DNA from: Pelagerythrobacter sp041912895
GTDB taxonomy: Bacteria; Pseudomonadota; Alphaproteobacteria; Sphingomonadales; Sphingomonadaceae
Direction of reading: 5' to 3'
Assembly: GCF_041912895.1 (NCBI RefSeq)
Contig: NZ_JAYSGI010000001.1
Coordinates: 310,001 to 374,000 of the forward strand
DNA: 64,000 bases
Below are positions 1 to 9,264 of the stretch, one piece after another; position 1 is the first letter of the stretch; the number at the start of each line of letters is the position of its first letter. A program made the translations under genes and the position numbers. The notes beneath the pieces were generated by a model. That model saw nothing but the letters and a program-made list of their open reading frames with translations. It had not been told where the DNA came from and did not search any database.

Positions 1-723
1 GCCGCCACGATCCTGACGCTTTATCCCGAGATGTTTCCCGGGCCGCTCGGCGTTTCGCTCGCCGGGCGCGCGCTGGAGCGGGAGGACTGGGTTTGCGACG
101 CGGTGCAGATCCGTGACTTCGCGACCGACAGGCATCGCACGGTGGACGATACGCCGGCGGGCGGCGGGGCGGGCATGGTGCTCAAGCCCGATGTGCTGGC
201 GGCGGCGCTCGATAGCGTGGAGGGTGGGCGCCCCGTCCTCGCCATGACGCCGCGCGGCAGGCCGATCGATCAGGCGCGCATTCGCGAGCTTGCCGAAGGC
301 CCCGGCGTGGTCATCCTGTGCGGCCGCTTCGAAGGGTTCGACGAGCGCCTGTTCGAGGCGCGGCCGCAGATCGAACAGGTCAGCCTGGGCGACGTCGTCC
401 TCTCGGGCGGAGAGCCTGCCGCGCTGGCGATTCTCGACGCTTGCATTCGCCTGCTTCCCGGCGTAATGGGCGCGCCTTCGAGCGGGGCCGAGGAATCCTT
501 CGAGGAAGGGCTTCTCGAATATCCGCAATATACCCGACCTCAGGAATGGGAAGGGCGCACGATCCCTGAAGTGCTGCGATCGGGGGATCATGCGAAGATC
601 GCGGCGTGGCGCAAGGCACGCAGCGAAGACGACACACGGTTACGCAGGCCGGACCTTTGGGAGCGCTACAGTGGCGCTCGGGACCAGTCTGCCTCTGGCG
701 CGCGGCGAAACGAAGAAGGATAG
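1..723 (+). CDS. trmD: tRNA (guanine-N1)-methyltransferase TrmD (5' end cut by window)
   Basis: TrmD methylates G37 of tRNAs from S-adenosylmethionine, which prevents +1 frameshifting. The frame is open from base 1 and reads AATILTLYPEMFPG before the first internal Met, matching the usual TrmD N-terminus, so only a few residues are missing. Visible family motifs are the GGGAGMV segment and LCGRFEGFDER, part of the SAM-binding trefoil knot, then LSGGEPAAL. It lies 5 nt upstream of rplS, the conserved rpsP-rimM-trmD-rplS order, so the rest of that operon is expected just left of the window. The C-terminal tail after YSGAR is low complexity and probably not conserved. Confidence 0.95.
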   Translation, partial: AATILTLYPEMFPGPLGVSLAGRALEREDWVCDAVQIRDFATDRHRTVDDTPAGGGAGMVLKPDVLAAALDSVEGGRPVLAMTPRGRPIDQARIRELAEGPGVVILCGRFEGFDERLFEARPQIEQVSLGDVVLSGGEPAALAILDACIRLLPGVMGAPSSGAEESFEEGLLEYPQYTRPQEWEGRTIPEVLRSGDHAKIAAWRKARSEDDTRLRRPDLWERYSGARDQSASGARRNEEG

Positions 724-728
724 GTTCG

Positions 729-1094
729 ATGAACCTGATTCAGCAGCTCGAGGCCGAAGCCATCGAGAACCTGGGCAAGGACGTGCCCGATTTCCGCGCC
801 GGCGACACCGTGCGCGTCGGCGTGAAGGTCGTCGAAGGCACGCGCGAGCGTGTGCAGAACTTCGAAGGCGTCGTGATCGCCCGGTCGAACCGCGGCATGG
901 GATCGAACTTCACCGTGCGCAAGATGAGCTTCGGCGAAGGCGTGGAGCGCGTTTTCCCGCTCTATTCGCCGATCGTGGACAGCATCACCGTGGTCCGCCG
1001 CGGCGTGGTGCGCCGGGCGAAGCTCTACTACCTGCGCGGCCGCACCGGCAAGCGCGCCCGCATCGCCGAGCGCCGCGAGAACGTGGCGAAGTAA
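729..1094 (+). CDS. rplS: 50S ribosomal protein L19
   Basis: L19 is a 121-residue protein of the large subunit at the 30S-50S interface. The start MNLIQQLEAEAIE and the segments FRAGDTVRVGVKV, FEGVVIARSNRG and FTVRKMSFGEGVER are the standard L19 core. The ATG at 729 follows a GAAGGA sequence that overlaps the end of trmD. A longer reading from 606 runs through trmD in another frame and is not the gene. Co-transcribed with trmD and followed by a strong hairpin terminator. Confidence 0.97.
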   Translation: MNLIQQLEAEAIENLGKDVPDFRAGDTVRVGVKVVEGTRERVQNFEGVVIARSNRGMGSNFTVRKMSFGEGVERVFPLYSPIVDSITVVRRGVVRRAKLYYLRGRTGKRARIAERRENVAK

Positions 1095-1127
1095 GGCTCC
1101 GGCCTTTCCCAGCCACAACGATATTCG

Positions 1128-1166
1128 AAAGGGCGTCCCGGTTTCGGCTGGGGCGCCCTTTCCTTT
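1128..1166 (+). terminator. Rho-independent terminator of trmD-rplS
   Basis: A 12-bp stem (1128-1139 with 1150-1161, one G-U pair) encloses a 10-nt loop and is followed by CCTTTT. It lies 33 nt after the rplS stop codon and ends the ribosomal operon before the separately initiated peptidase gene. Confidence 0.85.
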
Positions 1167-1217
1167 TGGGGCCATGCGCGCCATCACGCGGGCGATACAG
1201 ATCCGGGGAGAATCCAT

Positions 1218-3485
1218 TTGCGCCTGTTCACCTATGCCGCCGCCATCGCGCTGGTCCCGATGGTGTGCGCGATGCCCGCCGTCGCGCAGGATGTCGGCGC
1301 TTCGCAAACGCAAGGAGAGAACGCCGCGATGACCGGTAAATTGACGTTCGAGCGCGTGTTCGCGAGCCCGAACCTCGACGGGCCGAGCCCGCGCGAGGCG
1401 AAGCTCTCGCCCGATGGCCGCTATCTCACGCTGCTGCGCAACCGCGCGGACGACCGGGAGCGTTACGACCTGTGGGGCTACGACCGCGAGAGCGGGGAAT
1501 GGTCGATGCTGGTCGACAGCGAGAAGCTGGGCTCGGGCCGCGAACTGTCCGAGGCGGAGAAGATGCAGCGGGAGCGTGCCCGCGTCGGCAGCCTCAAGGG
1601 TATCATCGACTATCAGTGGGCGCACGACGGATCGGGCATTCTCGTGCCGCTCGAAGGCGATCTGTACCTCGCGCGGCTGGGCGGCGAGGCCGTGCGGCTG
1701 ACCGATACCGAGGCGGGCGAACTGAACCCGGCGCTGAGCGAGACGGGCGAGTACGTGTCGTTCGTGCGCGACCGGCGGCTGTGGGTCGCCCCGGTGGGCG
1801 GGGAAGCGCGGCCGGTCACGCCCGAGGAAGCCGGCGAGGAGGTGCATTGGGGCGGAGCGGAGTTCGTCGCGCAGGAGGAAATGGGCCGGATGACCGGCTA
1901 TTGGTGGAGCCCTGAGGATCGCCGCATCGCGGTCGCGCGGTTCGACGAAAGCGGCGTCGGCGTGGTCACCCGCGCGGCGATCGGCGCGACGGGCACGCGG
2001 GTGTTCGACCAGCGCTATCCCGTGGCGGGCAGTCCGAACGCCGTGGTCCAGCTCTACGTGATGGACCCCGATGGGCAGAACCGCGTCGCGATCGATCTGG
2101 GGCAGGAAACCGACATCTATATTCCGCGCGTAGACTGGGCGCCCGACGGCAGCGCGCTCTACGTTCAGCGGCAGAACCGCGAACAGACCCGGCTCGACAT
2201 GCTCAAGGTCGATCCCGCGACCGGCGAGAGCGAGGTGCTGTTCACCGAGAAGGCAGCGGTCGACGATTACTGGATCAACCTCGGCGACGATTACCGCTTC
2301 CTCGACGACGGCAGCCTGATCTGGTGGTCGGAGCGCGACGGGTTCGGCCACCTTTATCGCTTCGCGGACGGCGAATGGACGCAGCTGACCCAAGGCGAAT
2401 GGGTCGTCACCAAGCTGGTCGGCGTCGATCAGACGGCGGGCCGGGTCTATTTCCAGGGCACGAAGGACGATGTGCTGGCCCAGCAGGTCTATGCCTTCGA
2501 TCTCGCCGATCCCGGCACCATCGAGCGCCTGACCGATCCGGCCTACGCCAATTCGGCGAGCATGGACGACAAGGCGCAGACGCTGCTCGTCTCCCGCTCG
2601 AGCCCGCAGCAGCCCGCGCAAAGCTATCTCGCGGACACCTCGGGCGAACGGCTGGCGTGGATCGAGGAGAACGCCGTCGCGGGCGATCATCCCTACGCGC
2701 CGTTCCTCGCCAGCCATCGCCTGCCCGAATACGGCACGATCCCGGCCGAGGACGGCACGCCGCTGCACTACCGCATCCTCACGCCCGAGATGGAGCCGGG
2801 CAAGCGCTACCCCGTCTATTTCTCGCACTACGGCGGCCCGCACGCGCAGGTCGTGAGCAAGGGCTGGGGCGGGGCGCTGGAACAGGCGATCGTCGACAAG
2901 GGCTACATCGTCTTTGCGATCGACAACCGCGGCTCGGCCAACCGCGGGGTCGCGTTCGAACAGCCGATCTACCGCGCGATGGGCGGCGTCGAGGTGCGCG
3001 ACCAGAAGGCGGGCGCCGAATTCCTCAAGACGCTGCCATATGTCGATCCCGACAAGATCGCGATCGATGGCTGGTCCTACGGCGGTTACATGACACTGAA
3101 GCAATTGCAGGCCGATCCGGGCCTCTACGCGGCCGGCATCTCCGGAGCGCCGGTGACGAAGTGGGAGCTTTACGACACCCACTACACCGAACGCTACATG
3201 GGCACGCCGCAGGCCGACGCAGAAGCCTACGAGGCCGCATCGGCGATCCCCGATGCCACCGCGATCAGCGATCCGATGCTGATCATCCATGGCATGGCGG
3301 ACGACAACGTGGTGTTCGAAAACGCGACCGCGGTCATCGCCGCGATGCAGGAAGGCAATGTCCCGTTCGAGATGATGCTTTACCCCGGCTACACGCACCG
3401 CGTGTCGGGGGAGAACATCAGCCCGCACCGTTACAACACGGTGTTTGACTTCCTCGAGCGCCACGGGGTGACACCGCCCGAATGA
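1218..3485 (+). CDS. Secreted S9 family prolyl oligopeptidase / dipeptidyl peptidase IV-like
   Basis: Serine peptidase of the DPP-IV branch, 755 aa, probably periplasmic. Residues 1-23 form a signal peptide ending AVAQ. An N-terminal beta-propeller (about residues 45-480) with TolB-like DPIV repeats precedes the alpha/beta-hydrolase domain. The nucleophile is Ser in GWSYGG near residue 620, with Asp in GMADDNV and His in YTHRVSG completing the triad. The propeller Glu pair in EEMGR fits a DPP-IV substrate N-terminus clamp. The start is TTG at 1218 with GGGGAG 7 nt upstream. It likely releases N-terminal dipeptides from peptides taken up for nutrition; exact specificity is inferred. Confidence 0.9.
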   Translation: MRLFTYAAAIALVPMVCAMPAVAQDVGASQTQGENAAMTGKLTFERVFASPNLDGPSPREAKLSPDGRYLTLLRNRADDRERYDLWGYDRESGEWSMLVDSEKLGSGRELSEAEKMQRERARVGSLKGIIDYQWAHDGSGILVPLEGDLYLARLGGEAVRLTDTEAGELNPALSETGEYVSFVRDRRLWVAPVGGEARPVTPEEAGEEVHWGGAEFVAQEEMGRMTGYWWSPEDRRIAVARFDESGVGVVTRAAIGATGTRVFDQRYPVAGSPNAVVQLYVMDPDGQNRVAIDLGQETDIYIPRVDWAPDGSALYVQRQNREQTRLDMLKVDPATGESEVLFTEKAAVDDYWINLGDDYRFLDDGSLIWWSERDGFGHLYRFADGEWTQLTQGEWVVTKLVGVDQTAGRVYFQGTKDDVLAQQVYAFDLADPGTIERLTDPAYANSASMDDKAQTLLVSRSSPQQPAQSYLADTSGERLAWIEENAVAGDHPYAPFLASHRLPEYGTIPAEDGTPLHYRILTPEMEPGKRYPVYFSHYGGPHAQVVSKGWGGALEQAIVDKGYIVFAIDNRGSANRGVAFEQPIYRAMGGVEVRDQKAGAEFLKTLPYVDPDKIAIDGWSYGGYMTLKQLQADPGLYAAGISGAPVTKWELYDTHYTERYMGTPQADAEAYEAASAIPDATAISDPMLIIHGMADDNVVFENATAVIAAMQEGNVPFEMMLYPGYTHRVSGENISPHRYNTVFDFLERHGVTPPE

Positions 3486-3494
3486 GCGCCCCGA

Positions 3495-4415
3495 ATGAAC
3501 GCGCCGGCCAGCAGCAAAGGCTCTCTCGGCCTCGCCGCGGTCTACGCCTATACTTTCGGCGCCTATGTCGGCCATGCCGTGGGTGGGCCGGACTGGCTGC
3601 CACCAGCGATGGCGGCATTCGCGATACTTGCGATGACCGCGATCAACCTCAGGGGTGCGGGCCAGGCGGCGGGGATCGAGATCGCCATCGTCGCGATCAA
3701 GCTGGCGATACTCGGCGGGCTTGCCGCGTTCGGCCTGTCGCAGTTCGATGCGGCGAAGCTGGAGATCGCGGCGCAGCCCGGGCTGGCCGGCGTGGTCGTC
3801 GGCGCGGCGAGCGTATTCATGGCCTACGAAGGCTTCGAACTGGTTGCCTACGATTACGACGAGATGCGCGACCGCAGGCGGATAATGGGCCGCATCATGC
3901 CGCTGGCGATCGGCAGCGCGGCCGTGATCTACGTATTGATCGCGCTGGCGGTGCCGATGCTGACCGGGACGCAGGCGCTCATCGAGAACGGGGAGGTCGC
4001 GCTTTCGCAGGCGGGGCAGGCCGCGCTCGGAACGCCGGGACTGGTTCTCGTGACGATCGCCGCTGCACTTTCGACCGCAAGCGCGATCAACGCCACGCTG
4101 TTCTCATCGGCGCGGCTTGCCCGCGAGGTCGCCGAGGATGGTGCGCTCCCCGCCCGCATCGGGCGGCGCAACAGCCACGGATCGCCGCAATGGGCGGTGC
4201 TGGCGCTCGCGGCGCTGGCCCTTGCGCTTGCAGTGTTGGGCGGGCTCGACGGGCTCGTCAGCGGTGCCAGCGTCGTATTCCTGCTGGTGTTTGGAACGCT
4301 GAACGTGCTGGCGGTGTACGAAAACGTCGGCAGCCGCTGGGTCACGCTGCCGGGCACGATCGGGGCATTCGGCGCGCTGACGGTATTGCTCGCGCATTTC
4401 GCCGGTCTCGTCTGA
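3495..4415 (+). CDS. APC-family amino acid permease, N-terminally truncated (probable remnant)
   Basis: The 306-residue product matches the middle and C-terminal part of amino acid-polyamine permeases: hydrophobic helices, the FMAYEGFELVAYDYDEMRD loop typical after helix 6, and AALSTASAINATLFSSARLAREVAEDG after helix 8. Family members are usually 420-500 aa with 12 helices. Here the first three or so helices, which carry the unwound helix 1 that binds substrate, are absent. The reading begins 10 nt after the peptidase stop with no clear ribosome site. I read this as an internal deletion that removed the promoter-proximal third; transport activity is doubtful. Confidence 0.7.
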   Translation: MNAPASSKGSLGLAAVYAYTFGAYVGHAVGGPDWLPPAMAAFAILAMTAINLRGAGQAAGIEIAIVAIKLAILGGLAAFGLSQFDAAKLEIAAQPGLAGVVVGAASVFMAYEGFELVAYDYDEMRDRRRIMGRIMPLAIGSAAVIYVLIALAVPMLTGTQALIENGEVALSQAGQAALGTPGLVLVTIAAALSTASAINATLFSSARLAREVAEDGALPARIGRRNSHGSPQWAVLALAALALALAVLGGLDGLVSGASVVFLLVFGTLNVLAVYENVGSRWVTLPGTIGAFGALTVLLAHFAGLV

Positions 4416-4500
4416 GCTTTAGCGCGCGCAATTCAAAGTGCGCTTGCGGGTGCGTGTGCAATCGCTATCTCGGCGGCGCAGACAGTGATGGAGACGTGAA

Positions 4501-5526
4501 TTGGGTTATCGGGTGGCGATCGTCGGGGCGACCGGGAATGTCGGGCGCGAGATGATGCAGATCCTCGCCGAGCGCGAGTTTCCGTGCGACGAAGTCGCGG
4601 CGGTGGCCAGCGGGCGCTCGACCGGGACCGAGGTCGAGTTCGGCGACACCGGCAAGATGCTCAAGTGCAAGAACATCGAGCATTTCGATTTCGCCGGATG
4701 GGACATCGCGCTGTTCGCCGCGGGCAGCGGCCCGGCGAAGGACTATGCGCCCAAGGCCGCGGCGGCCGGCTGCGTGGTGATCGACAATTCCTCGCTCTAC
4801 CGGATGGAGCCCGACGTTCCGCTCATCGTGCCCGAGGTGAACCCCGACGCGATCGACGGCTATACCGCGCGCAATATCATCGCCAATCCCAATTGCTCGA
4901 CCGCGCAGCTGGTGGTGGCGCTTAAGCCGCTGCACGACGCGGCGACGATCAAGCGCGTCGTGGTCAGCACCTACCAGTCGGTTTCGGGCGCCGGCAAGGC
5001 CGGGATGGACGAGCTGTTCGAGCAGAGCCGCGCGATTTTCGTCGGCGATCCGCTGGAGCCGAAGAAATTCACCAAGCAGATCGCCTTCAACGTCATCCCG
5101 CACATCGACGTCTTCCTCGACGACGGATCGACCAAGGAAGAGTGGAAGATGGTGGTCGAGACCAAGAAGATCCTCGATCCCAAGATCAAGCTCAACGCCA
5201 CGTGCGTGCGCGTGCCGGTGTTCGTCGGCCATTCCGAAGCGGTGAACATCGAGTTCGAGAGCGAGCTGTCGGCCGAAGCCGCGATGGAAATCCTGCGCGA
5301 AGCGCCGGGCGTGATGCTCGTCGACAAGCGCGAAGACGGCGGATACGTCACCCCGGTGGAAAGCGCGGGCGACGGCGCGACCTACGTCAGCCGCGTGCGC
5401 GACGATCCGACCGTGGAGAACGGGATCACCCTGTGGTGCGTGTCCGACAATCTGCGCAAGGGCGCGGCGCTCAACGCCGTGCAGATCGCCGAACTGCTGG
5501 GGCGGCGGCACCTCAAGAAGGGGTAA
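4501..5526 (+). CDS. asd: Aspartate-semialdehyde dehydrogenase
   Basis: Asd reduces beta-aspartyl phosphate with NADPH to aspartate semialdehyde, the branch point to lysine/diaminopimelate, threonine and methionine. The 341-aa product starts YRVAIVGATGNVGREM (NADP Rossmann loop) and has the catalytic Cys in NPNCSTAQ, then the QSVSGAG phosphate segment and the CVRVPVFVGHSE dimerisation/active-site His region. All key motifs are intact. The start is TTG at 4501 with GGAG shortly upstream; no earlier in-frame start fits the family. Confidence 0.96.
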   Translation: MGYRVAIVGATGNVGREMMQILAEREFPCDEVAAVASGRSTGTEVEFGDTGKMLKCKNIEHFDFAGWDIALFAAGSGPAKDYAPKAAAAGCVVIDNSSLYRMEPDVPLIVPEVNPDAIDGYTARNIIANPNCSTAQLVVALKPLHDAATIKRVVVSTYQSVSGAGKAGMDELFEQSRAIFVGDPLEPKKFTKQIAFNVIPHIDVFLDDGSTKEEWKMVVETKKILDPKIKLNATCVRVPVFVGHSEAVNIEFESELSAEAAMEILREAPGVMLVDKREDGGYVTPVESAGDGATYVSRVRDDPTVENGITLWCVSDNLRKGAALNAVQIAELLGRRHLKKG

Positions 5527-5540
5527 GCGTTGCAGGTGGC

Positions 5541-6131
5541 ATGAACGCCGCCTCAACCGCCTCGCTCGCCGCAGCGATACTCGCGCTGGCCGCATGCCAG
5601 CAACCGTCCGCTCCCGTTGCGGAAGACGACGCGCCCGTCACCCCCGCTGCCACGGCCTCGCCGTCGCCCGAGGAAGCGAAGGAGGTCACGCTCGCACCGG
5701 ACGGGATCGCCCTCGTCAACGCGGTGGAAGGCCGGGGAACGGCGACAGAGCTTTCCTTCGGAATGCCGCGCGAGAACGTCCTCGCGGCGATGGCGGTTGA
5801 TTTCGGCGCGCCGGAAGCCAGCAGCAACGAGGAATGCGGCGCGGGCCCCATGGAGTTCGCCGGATTCGGCGCGCTCCAACTCAATTTCCTCGATGGCAAG
5901 CTGGCCGGATGGCTGGCCGAGCCTGCGGCCAATCTCGTCACGGCGGATGGCACGCGGCCCGGGGCGCCGCTGTCGGATCTGCAAGCGAGACACGCGGTCG
6001 AGATGGCCGACAGCACGCTGGAAGGCGAGTTCGGCTACGAGACGCCAGACGGCGGAACGATCGGCGGCTTCGTCGATCGCGAAGGCCGTATCACGGCGCT
6101 CAACGCCGGAGTGAACTGCTTTTTTCGCTGA
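5541..6131 (+). CDS. Hypothetical outer-membrane lipoprotein
   Basis: I do not recognise the family. The product is 196 aa with a signal peptide and lipobox ALAAC (Cys19), followed by a Pro/Ala/Thr-rich linker to about residue 48 and a compact C-terminal domain. Two further cysteines (in NEECGAG and VNCFF) may form a disulphide in the periplasm. It starts 14 nt after asd, so it may share its transcript. It converges on emrB with 9 bp between stops. Confidence 0.75.
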   Translation: MNAASTASLAAAILALAACQQPSAPVAEDDAPVTPAATASPSPEEAKEVTLAPDGIALVNAVEGRGTATELSFGMPRENVLAAMAVDFGAPEASSNEECGAGPMEFAGFGALQLNFLDGKLAGWLAEPAANLVTADGTRPGAPLSDLQARHAVEMADSTLEGEFGYETPDGGTIGGFVDREGRITALNAGVNCFFR

Positions 6132-6140
6132 GCGGAACAG

Positions 6141-7715
6141 TCAGTGCGCGGCGGCATCCGCGGCGGATGCGCTGCCGGGGCGGCCCGGCTTCATCAGGAA
6201 CGCGAAGGGTACGGCGGCGAGCGCCATCCACATCATCAGCCAGTAGTCGTTGAGGTAACCGATCATCGCGGCCTGACGGTTGACCTCTGCATCGAGCGCG
6301 GCGAGGCCCGCCTGGCCGAGCGACTGGAAGCGGTCGACCGTCGAGAGGTCGAGTGCCGATACGCTTTCGGCAGTGATCCGCGCGCCCAGTTCCTCGTGAT
6401 TGATCTGTACGTTGTTCGCCAGCAGGATCGTCGTCACCGAAATGCCGACCGACGCGCCGAGCGAGCGCACTAGGTTGAGCAGGCTCGATCCGTCGGTGCG
6501 CAGGCGCGGGGGCAGGGTGGAGAACGCGGTGACGTTGAGCGGGATGAACACCAGCCCCATGCCCAGCCCCTGGATCAGCCCGGACATGATGAAGTGAAAC
6601 GAGTCCGTCTCCAGCGACCAGTGCGCCATCTGCCACTGGGAGAGCGCGCAGATCGCGAAGCCGCTCGCGACCACGAACCGCGCGTCGAAACCCTTGCGGA
6701 TCAGCAGGCCGGACAGCTGCATCGATATCAACACGCCCACACCGCGCGGCATCAGCACGATCCCGGTGTCGATCACGCCGTAGCCGAAGAGGCCCTGTAG
6801 CATCGGCGGCAGCAGCGCCATGTTGGCGAACATGACCACGCCGATGACGAACATGAACGACAGCGCGAGGCTGAAATTGCGGTCGGCGAACATGGCGGCG
6901 TCGAACAGCGGGTTCTTCGCACTGGCGATGTGGATCACCGCGATCCATGCCGCGCTGGCGGCGAGGAAGGTGTAGAGCCAGATCTCGCCCGATGCGAACC
7001 AGTCGAGATGCGCGCCGCGATCGAGCAGGAGCTGGAACGAGGCGAGCGCGAGGCCGAGGATGACGAAGCCGAACACGTCGAAACGGCGCTTCATTCCGTC
7101 GCGGTGCGGCAGTTCCGCCATCAACACCGCCAGTGCGAGAATCCCGACCGGCAGGTTGACGTAGAACACCCAGCGCCAATCCGCGCTCTCGGTCAGCCAG
7201 CCGCCGAGGATCGGACCGAGGATCGGGCCGATCATGATGCCCATGCCCCAAATCGCCATCACCTGCGCGTGGCGGCTGGGGCGCGAGGTATCGAGCATGA
7301 AGCTCTGGCTCAGCGGCGGAATGAACGCGCCCGCGACGCCCTGCAGCGCGCGGAACAGCACCATTTCTTCCAGGTTCTGCGCCATCCCGCACAGCATCGA
7401 GGCGAGGATAAATCCGGCGACCGAGGCGATGAACAGCCGCCGCCCCCCCACTTTGTCCGCCAGCCAGCCGGTGATCGGCATGGCGACAGCGGAGGCGACG
7501 ATATAGCTCGTCAGCACCCAGGTGATGCTTTCGGACGTCGCGCCCAGCGCGCTCTGCATGTGGGGGATCGCGACGTTGGCGATCGTCGTGTCGAGCACCT
7601 GCAGCAGCGAGGCGGCCATGATCCCTACCAGCAGCAATCCCTGATTGCGTGCGTGGAGCTGCGGCGCGTCCTCCGGCGGCACGCCGGCTTCGGCGGGAAG
7701 GGCGGCCGAAGCCAC
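6141..7715 (-). CDS. emrB: DHA2-family multidrug efflux MFS transporter (EmrB-like)
   Basis: Proton-driven inner-membrane drug exporter, 524 aa with 14 predicted helices. Seen are LQVLDTTIANVAIPHM (helix 1 signature with conserved Asp), the motif A loop GWLADKVGGRRLF, and the antiporter motif C GPILGPILGGWL. It begins at a GTG 4 nt after the emrA stop, so it is translated from the same message. With the EmrA adaptor and an unlinked TolC-type channel it should form a tripartite pump; substrates are unknown. Confidence 0.93.
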   Translation of the reverse strand: MASAALPAEAGVPPEDAPQLHARNQGLLLVGIMAASLLQVLDTTIANVAIPHMQSALGATSESITWVLTSYIVASAVAMPITGWLADKVGGRRLFIASVAGFILASMLCGMAQNLEEMVLFRALQGVAGAFIPPLSQSFMLDTSRPSRHAQVMAIWGMGIMIGPILGPILGGWLTESADWRWVFYVNLPVGILALAVLMAELPHRDGMKRRFDVFGFVILGLALASFQLLLDRGAHLDWFASGEIWLYTFLAASAAWIAVIHIASAKNPLFDAAMFADRNFSLALSFMFVIGVVMFANMALLPPMLQGLFGYGVIDTGIVLMPRGVGVLISMQLSGLLIRKGFDARFVVASGFAICALSQWQMAHWSLETDSFHFIMSGLIQGLGMGLVFIPLNVTAFSTLPPRLRTDGSSLLNLVRSLGASVGISVTTILLANNVQINHEELGARITAESVSALDLSTVDRFQSLGQAGLAALDAEVNRQAAMIGYLNDYWLMMWMALAAVPFAFLMKPGRPGSASAADAAAH

Positions 7716-7719
7716 GGGG

Positions 7720-8820
7720 TTACTCGCGGCCGTCGGTGAAGACGGTGACGTCGGTCGAGAGCCCGGCGATCAGCTGGCGCGGGCTCTTGCCTTCGATCGC
7801 GATGCGCACCGGCACGCGCTGGGTCACCTTGACCCAGTTGCCGGTCGCGTTCTGCGCGGGAAGGACGGAGAACTCCGAACCCGTGCCCGCGCCGATCGAA
7901 GCGACGCGCCCCTTCAGAACGACATCGGGATAGGCGTCAACGTGTACCTCGGCCGGCTGGCCGACGCGCATGTCGGCCAGGTCGGTCTCCTTGAAATTCG
8001 CCTCCACGTAAGAGGTCGTCCCGCGCACGATGGTGACGACCGGGAGGCCCTGCACGATCTGCTGCCCGGGCTGGAGCCGGTCCGCCTGCGACACGATGCC
8101 GGCCACCGGAGCGCGCACTTCCGTGCGGCGCAAGTTGAGTTGCGCGGTCGCGCGCTGCGCTTCGCCCGCGGCGACCTGCGGGTTCACGCCCGGCACCGCG
8201 GAGCCTTGCGCAAGCTTGGCCGAGGCTTCGGCCTGGCGCGCCTGCGCCAGCCGCAGTTCGTCGCGAGCCTGCTGGACGGCATGCCGGGAGGCGTCGTGCT
8301 CGGTCTTGGTGAGGAAGCCTTTTTCGAACAGCGCATCCTTGCGGGCGAAATTTGCCTGCGCAAACGCGATATCCTCGCGCGCGGCGGCGATCGAAGCGCC
8401 GGAGAGATCGGAGGAATTGCTCAGCGCCGTCACGTTGGCCTGCGCTTCGGCGATCGCCGCGTTCGCCTGGGCGATTTCGAGCCGATAGGGCTCGGGATCG
8501 ATGCGGAACAGCAATTGGCCGGGAGACACCGTCTCGCCGTCTTTCACCGCGATCTCGACGATCTCTCCGCCGACCTGCGTCGAAACGGACACCCGGTCCT
8601 GCTGGATATAGGCGTTGTCGGTCGAAACCTTGCCCTGCAGGCTCCACCAGTAAATCCCGCCGCCGATCAGCAGCAGGACGGGGAGCGCGATCATCAGCGC
8701 GAGCCGACCCCAGCGGCGGCGCGGCTTCGCTTCGGGCGCGGCCGGTTCCTCGTGGATCTGCTCGTCGAGCGGCGCTCGTGCGGCGGCCTCTGGCGGGGTG
8801 GCGGGATCGGCGTCAGCCAT
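7720..8820 (-). CDS. emrA: EmrA/HlyD-type membrane fusion protein
   Basis: Periplasmic adaptor linking EmrB to an outer-membrane channel. A cytosolic Pro/Ala-rich N-terminus is followed by one membrane anchor (about residues 38-56). Next come the lipoyl half-motif VSTDNAYIQQDRVSVSTQVGG, an alpha-hairpin coiled coil (about 105-200) and the second lipoyl half with RTEVRAPVAGIVSQ. I chose the ATG at 8820 because GGAG sits 10 nt upstream; a TTG three codons earlier is only one base from it. The start overlaps the marR stop by 8 nt, so repressor, adaptor and pump are one operon. Confidence 0.92.
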   Translation of the reverse strand: MADADPATPPEAAARAPLDEQIHEEPAAPEAKPRRRWGRLALMIALPVLLLIGGGIYWWSLQGKVSTDNAYIQQDRVSVSTQVGGEIVEIAVKDGETVSPGQLLFRIDPEPYRLEIAQANAAIAEAQANVTALSNSSDLSGASIAAAREDIAFAQANFARKDALFEKGFLTKTEHDASRHAVQQARDELRLAQARQAEASAKLAQGSAVPGVNPQVAAGEAQRATAQLNLRRTEVRAPVAGIVSQADRLQPGQQIVQGLPVVTIVRGTTSYVEANFKETDLADMRVGQPAEVHVDAYPDVVLKGRVASIGAGTGSEFSVLPAQNATGNWVKVTQRVPVRIAIEGKSPRQLIAGLSTDVTVFTDGRE

Positions 8821-9256
8821 TTGCGGCAAGCTCCTTGGGCGGGGCCGAGAGGTTGGTGGAGATGCGCTCGAGCATCTTCGTGAAGGCGGCGGTTTCGGCG
8901 GCGTCGAAGCCGTCGAGAAGGGTTTCGATCAACTCGTCGAGCGCGGCACGAATGCGGGCGATCTCGCCGCTGCTGCGCTTGGTGAGATGCAGCAGTCGCG
9001 CACGCCGGTCGTCGGGATCCGGATGGCGCTCGACCAGTCCGGCCTCTTCCATGCGATCGACCATACGGCACAGCGTAATCGGCTCGATCTCGAGGAGATC
9101 GGCGTAGAACACCTGATTCCGGCGCGGATGGCGCTCGAGATTGAGCAGCAAGCGCGCCTGGGGCGAGGTGACGCCCAGCTCGCGCACGCGCTCGTCGAAG
9201 GAACGGCGCAGCAGGCGTCCGGCATCCGACAGCAGATATCCGGTGTTCTTGTCCAT
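8813..9256 (-). CDS. MarR-family transcriptional repressor of the emrAB operon
   Basis: Winged-helix repressor of about 147 aa. Core features are TSPQARLLLNLERHP, LLEIEPITLCRMVDRMEEAGLV (recognition helix) and the wing HPDPDDRRARLLHLT. I prefer the ATG at 9256. A TTG at 9292 would add 12 residues, but its ribosome site is only one base away and the extension would be encoded by the operator itself. Being first in the operon, it should repress itself and the pump until a ligand binds. Confidence 0.9.
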   Translation of the reverse strand: MDKNTGYLLSDAGRLLRRSFDERVRELGVTSPQARLLLNLERHPRRNQVFYADLLEIEPITLCRMVDRMEEAGLVERHPDPDDRRARLLHLTKRSSGEIARIRAALDELIETLLDGFDAAETAAFTKMLERISTNLSAPPKELAANG

Positions 9257-9264
9257 GCGTGGGC

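Noticed and set aside
666..3575. 969-residue open frame on the minus strand opposite rplS and the S9 peptidase
   Set aside because: Composition (Arg, Ala, His, Asp rich) is that of an antisense shadow in high-GC DNA; both plus-strand genes have strong family motifs.
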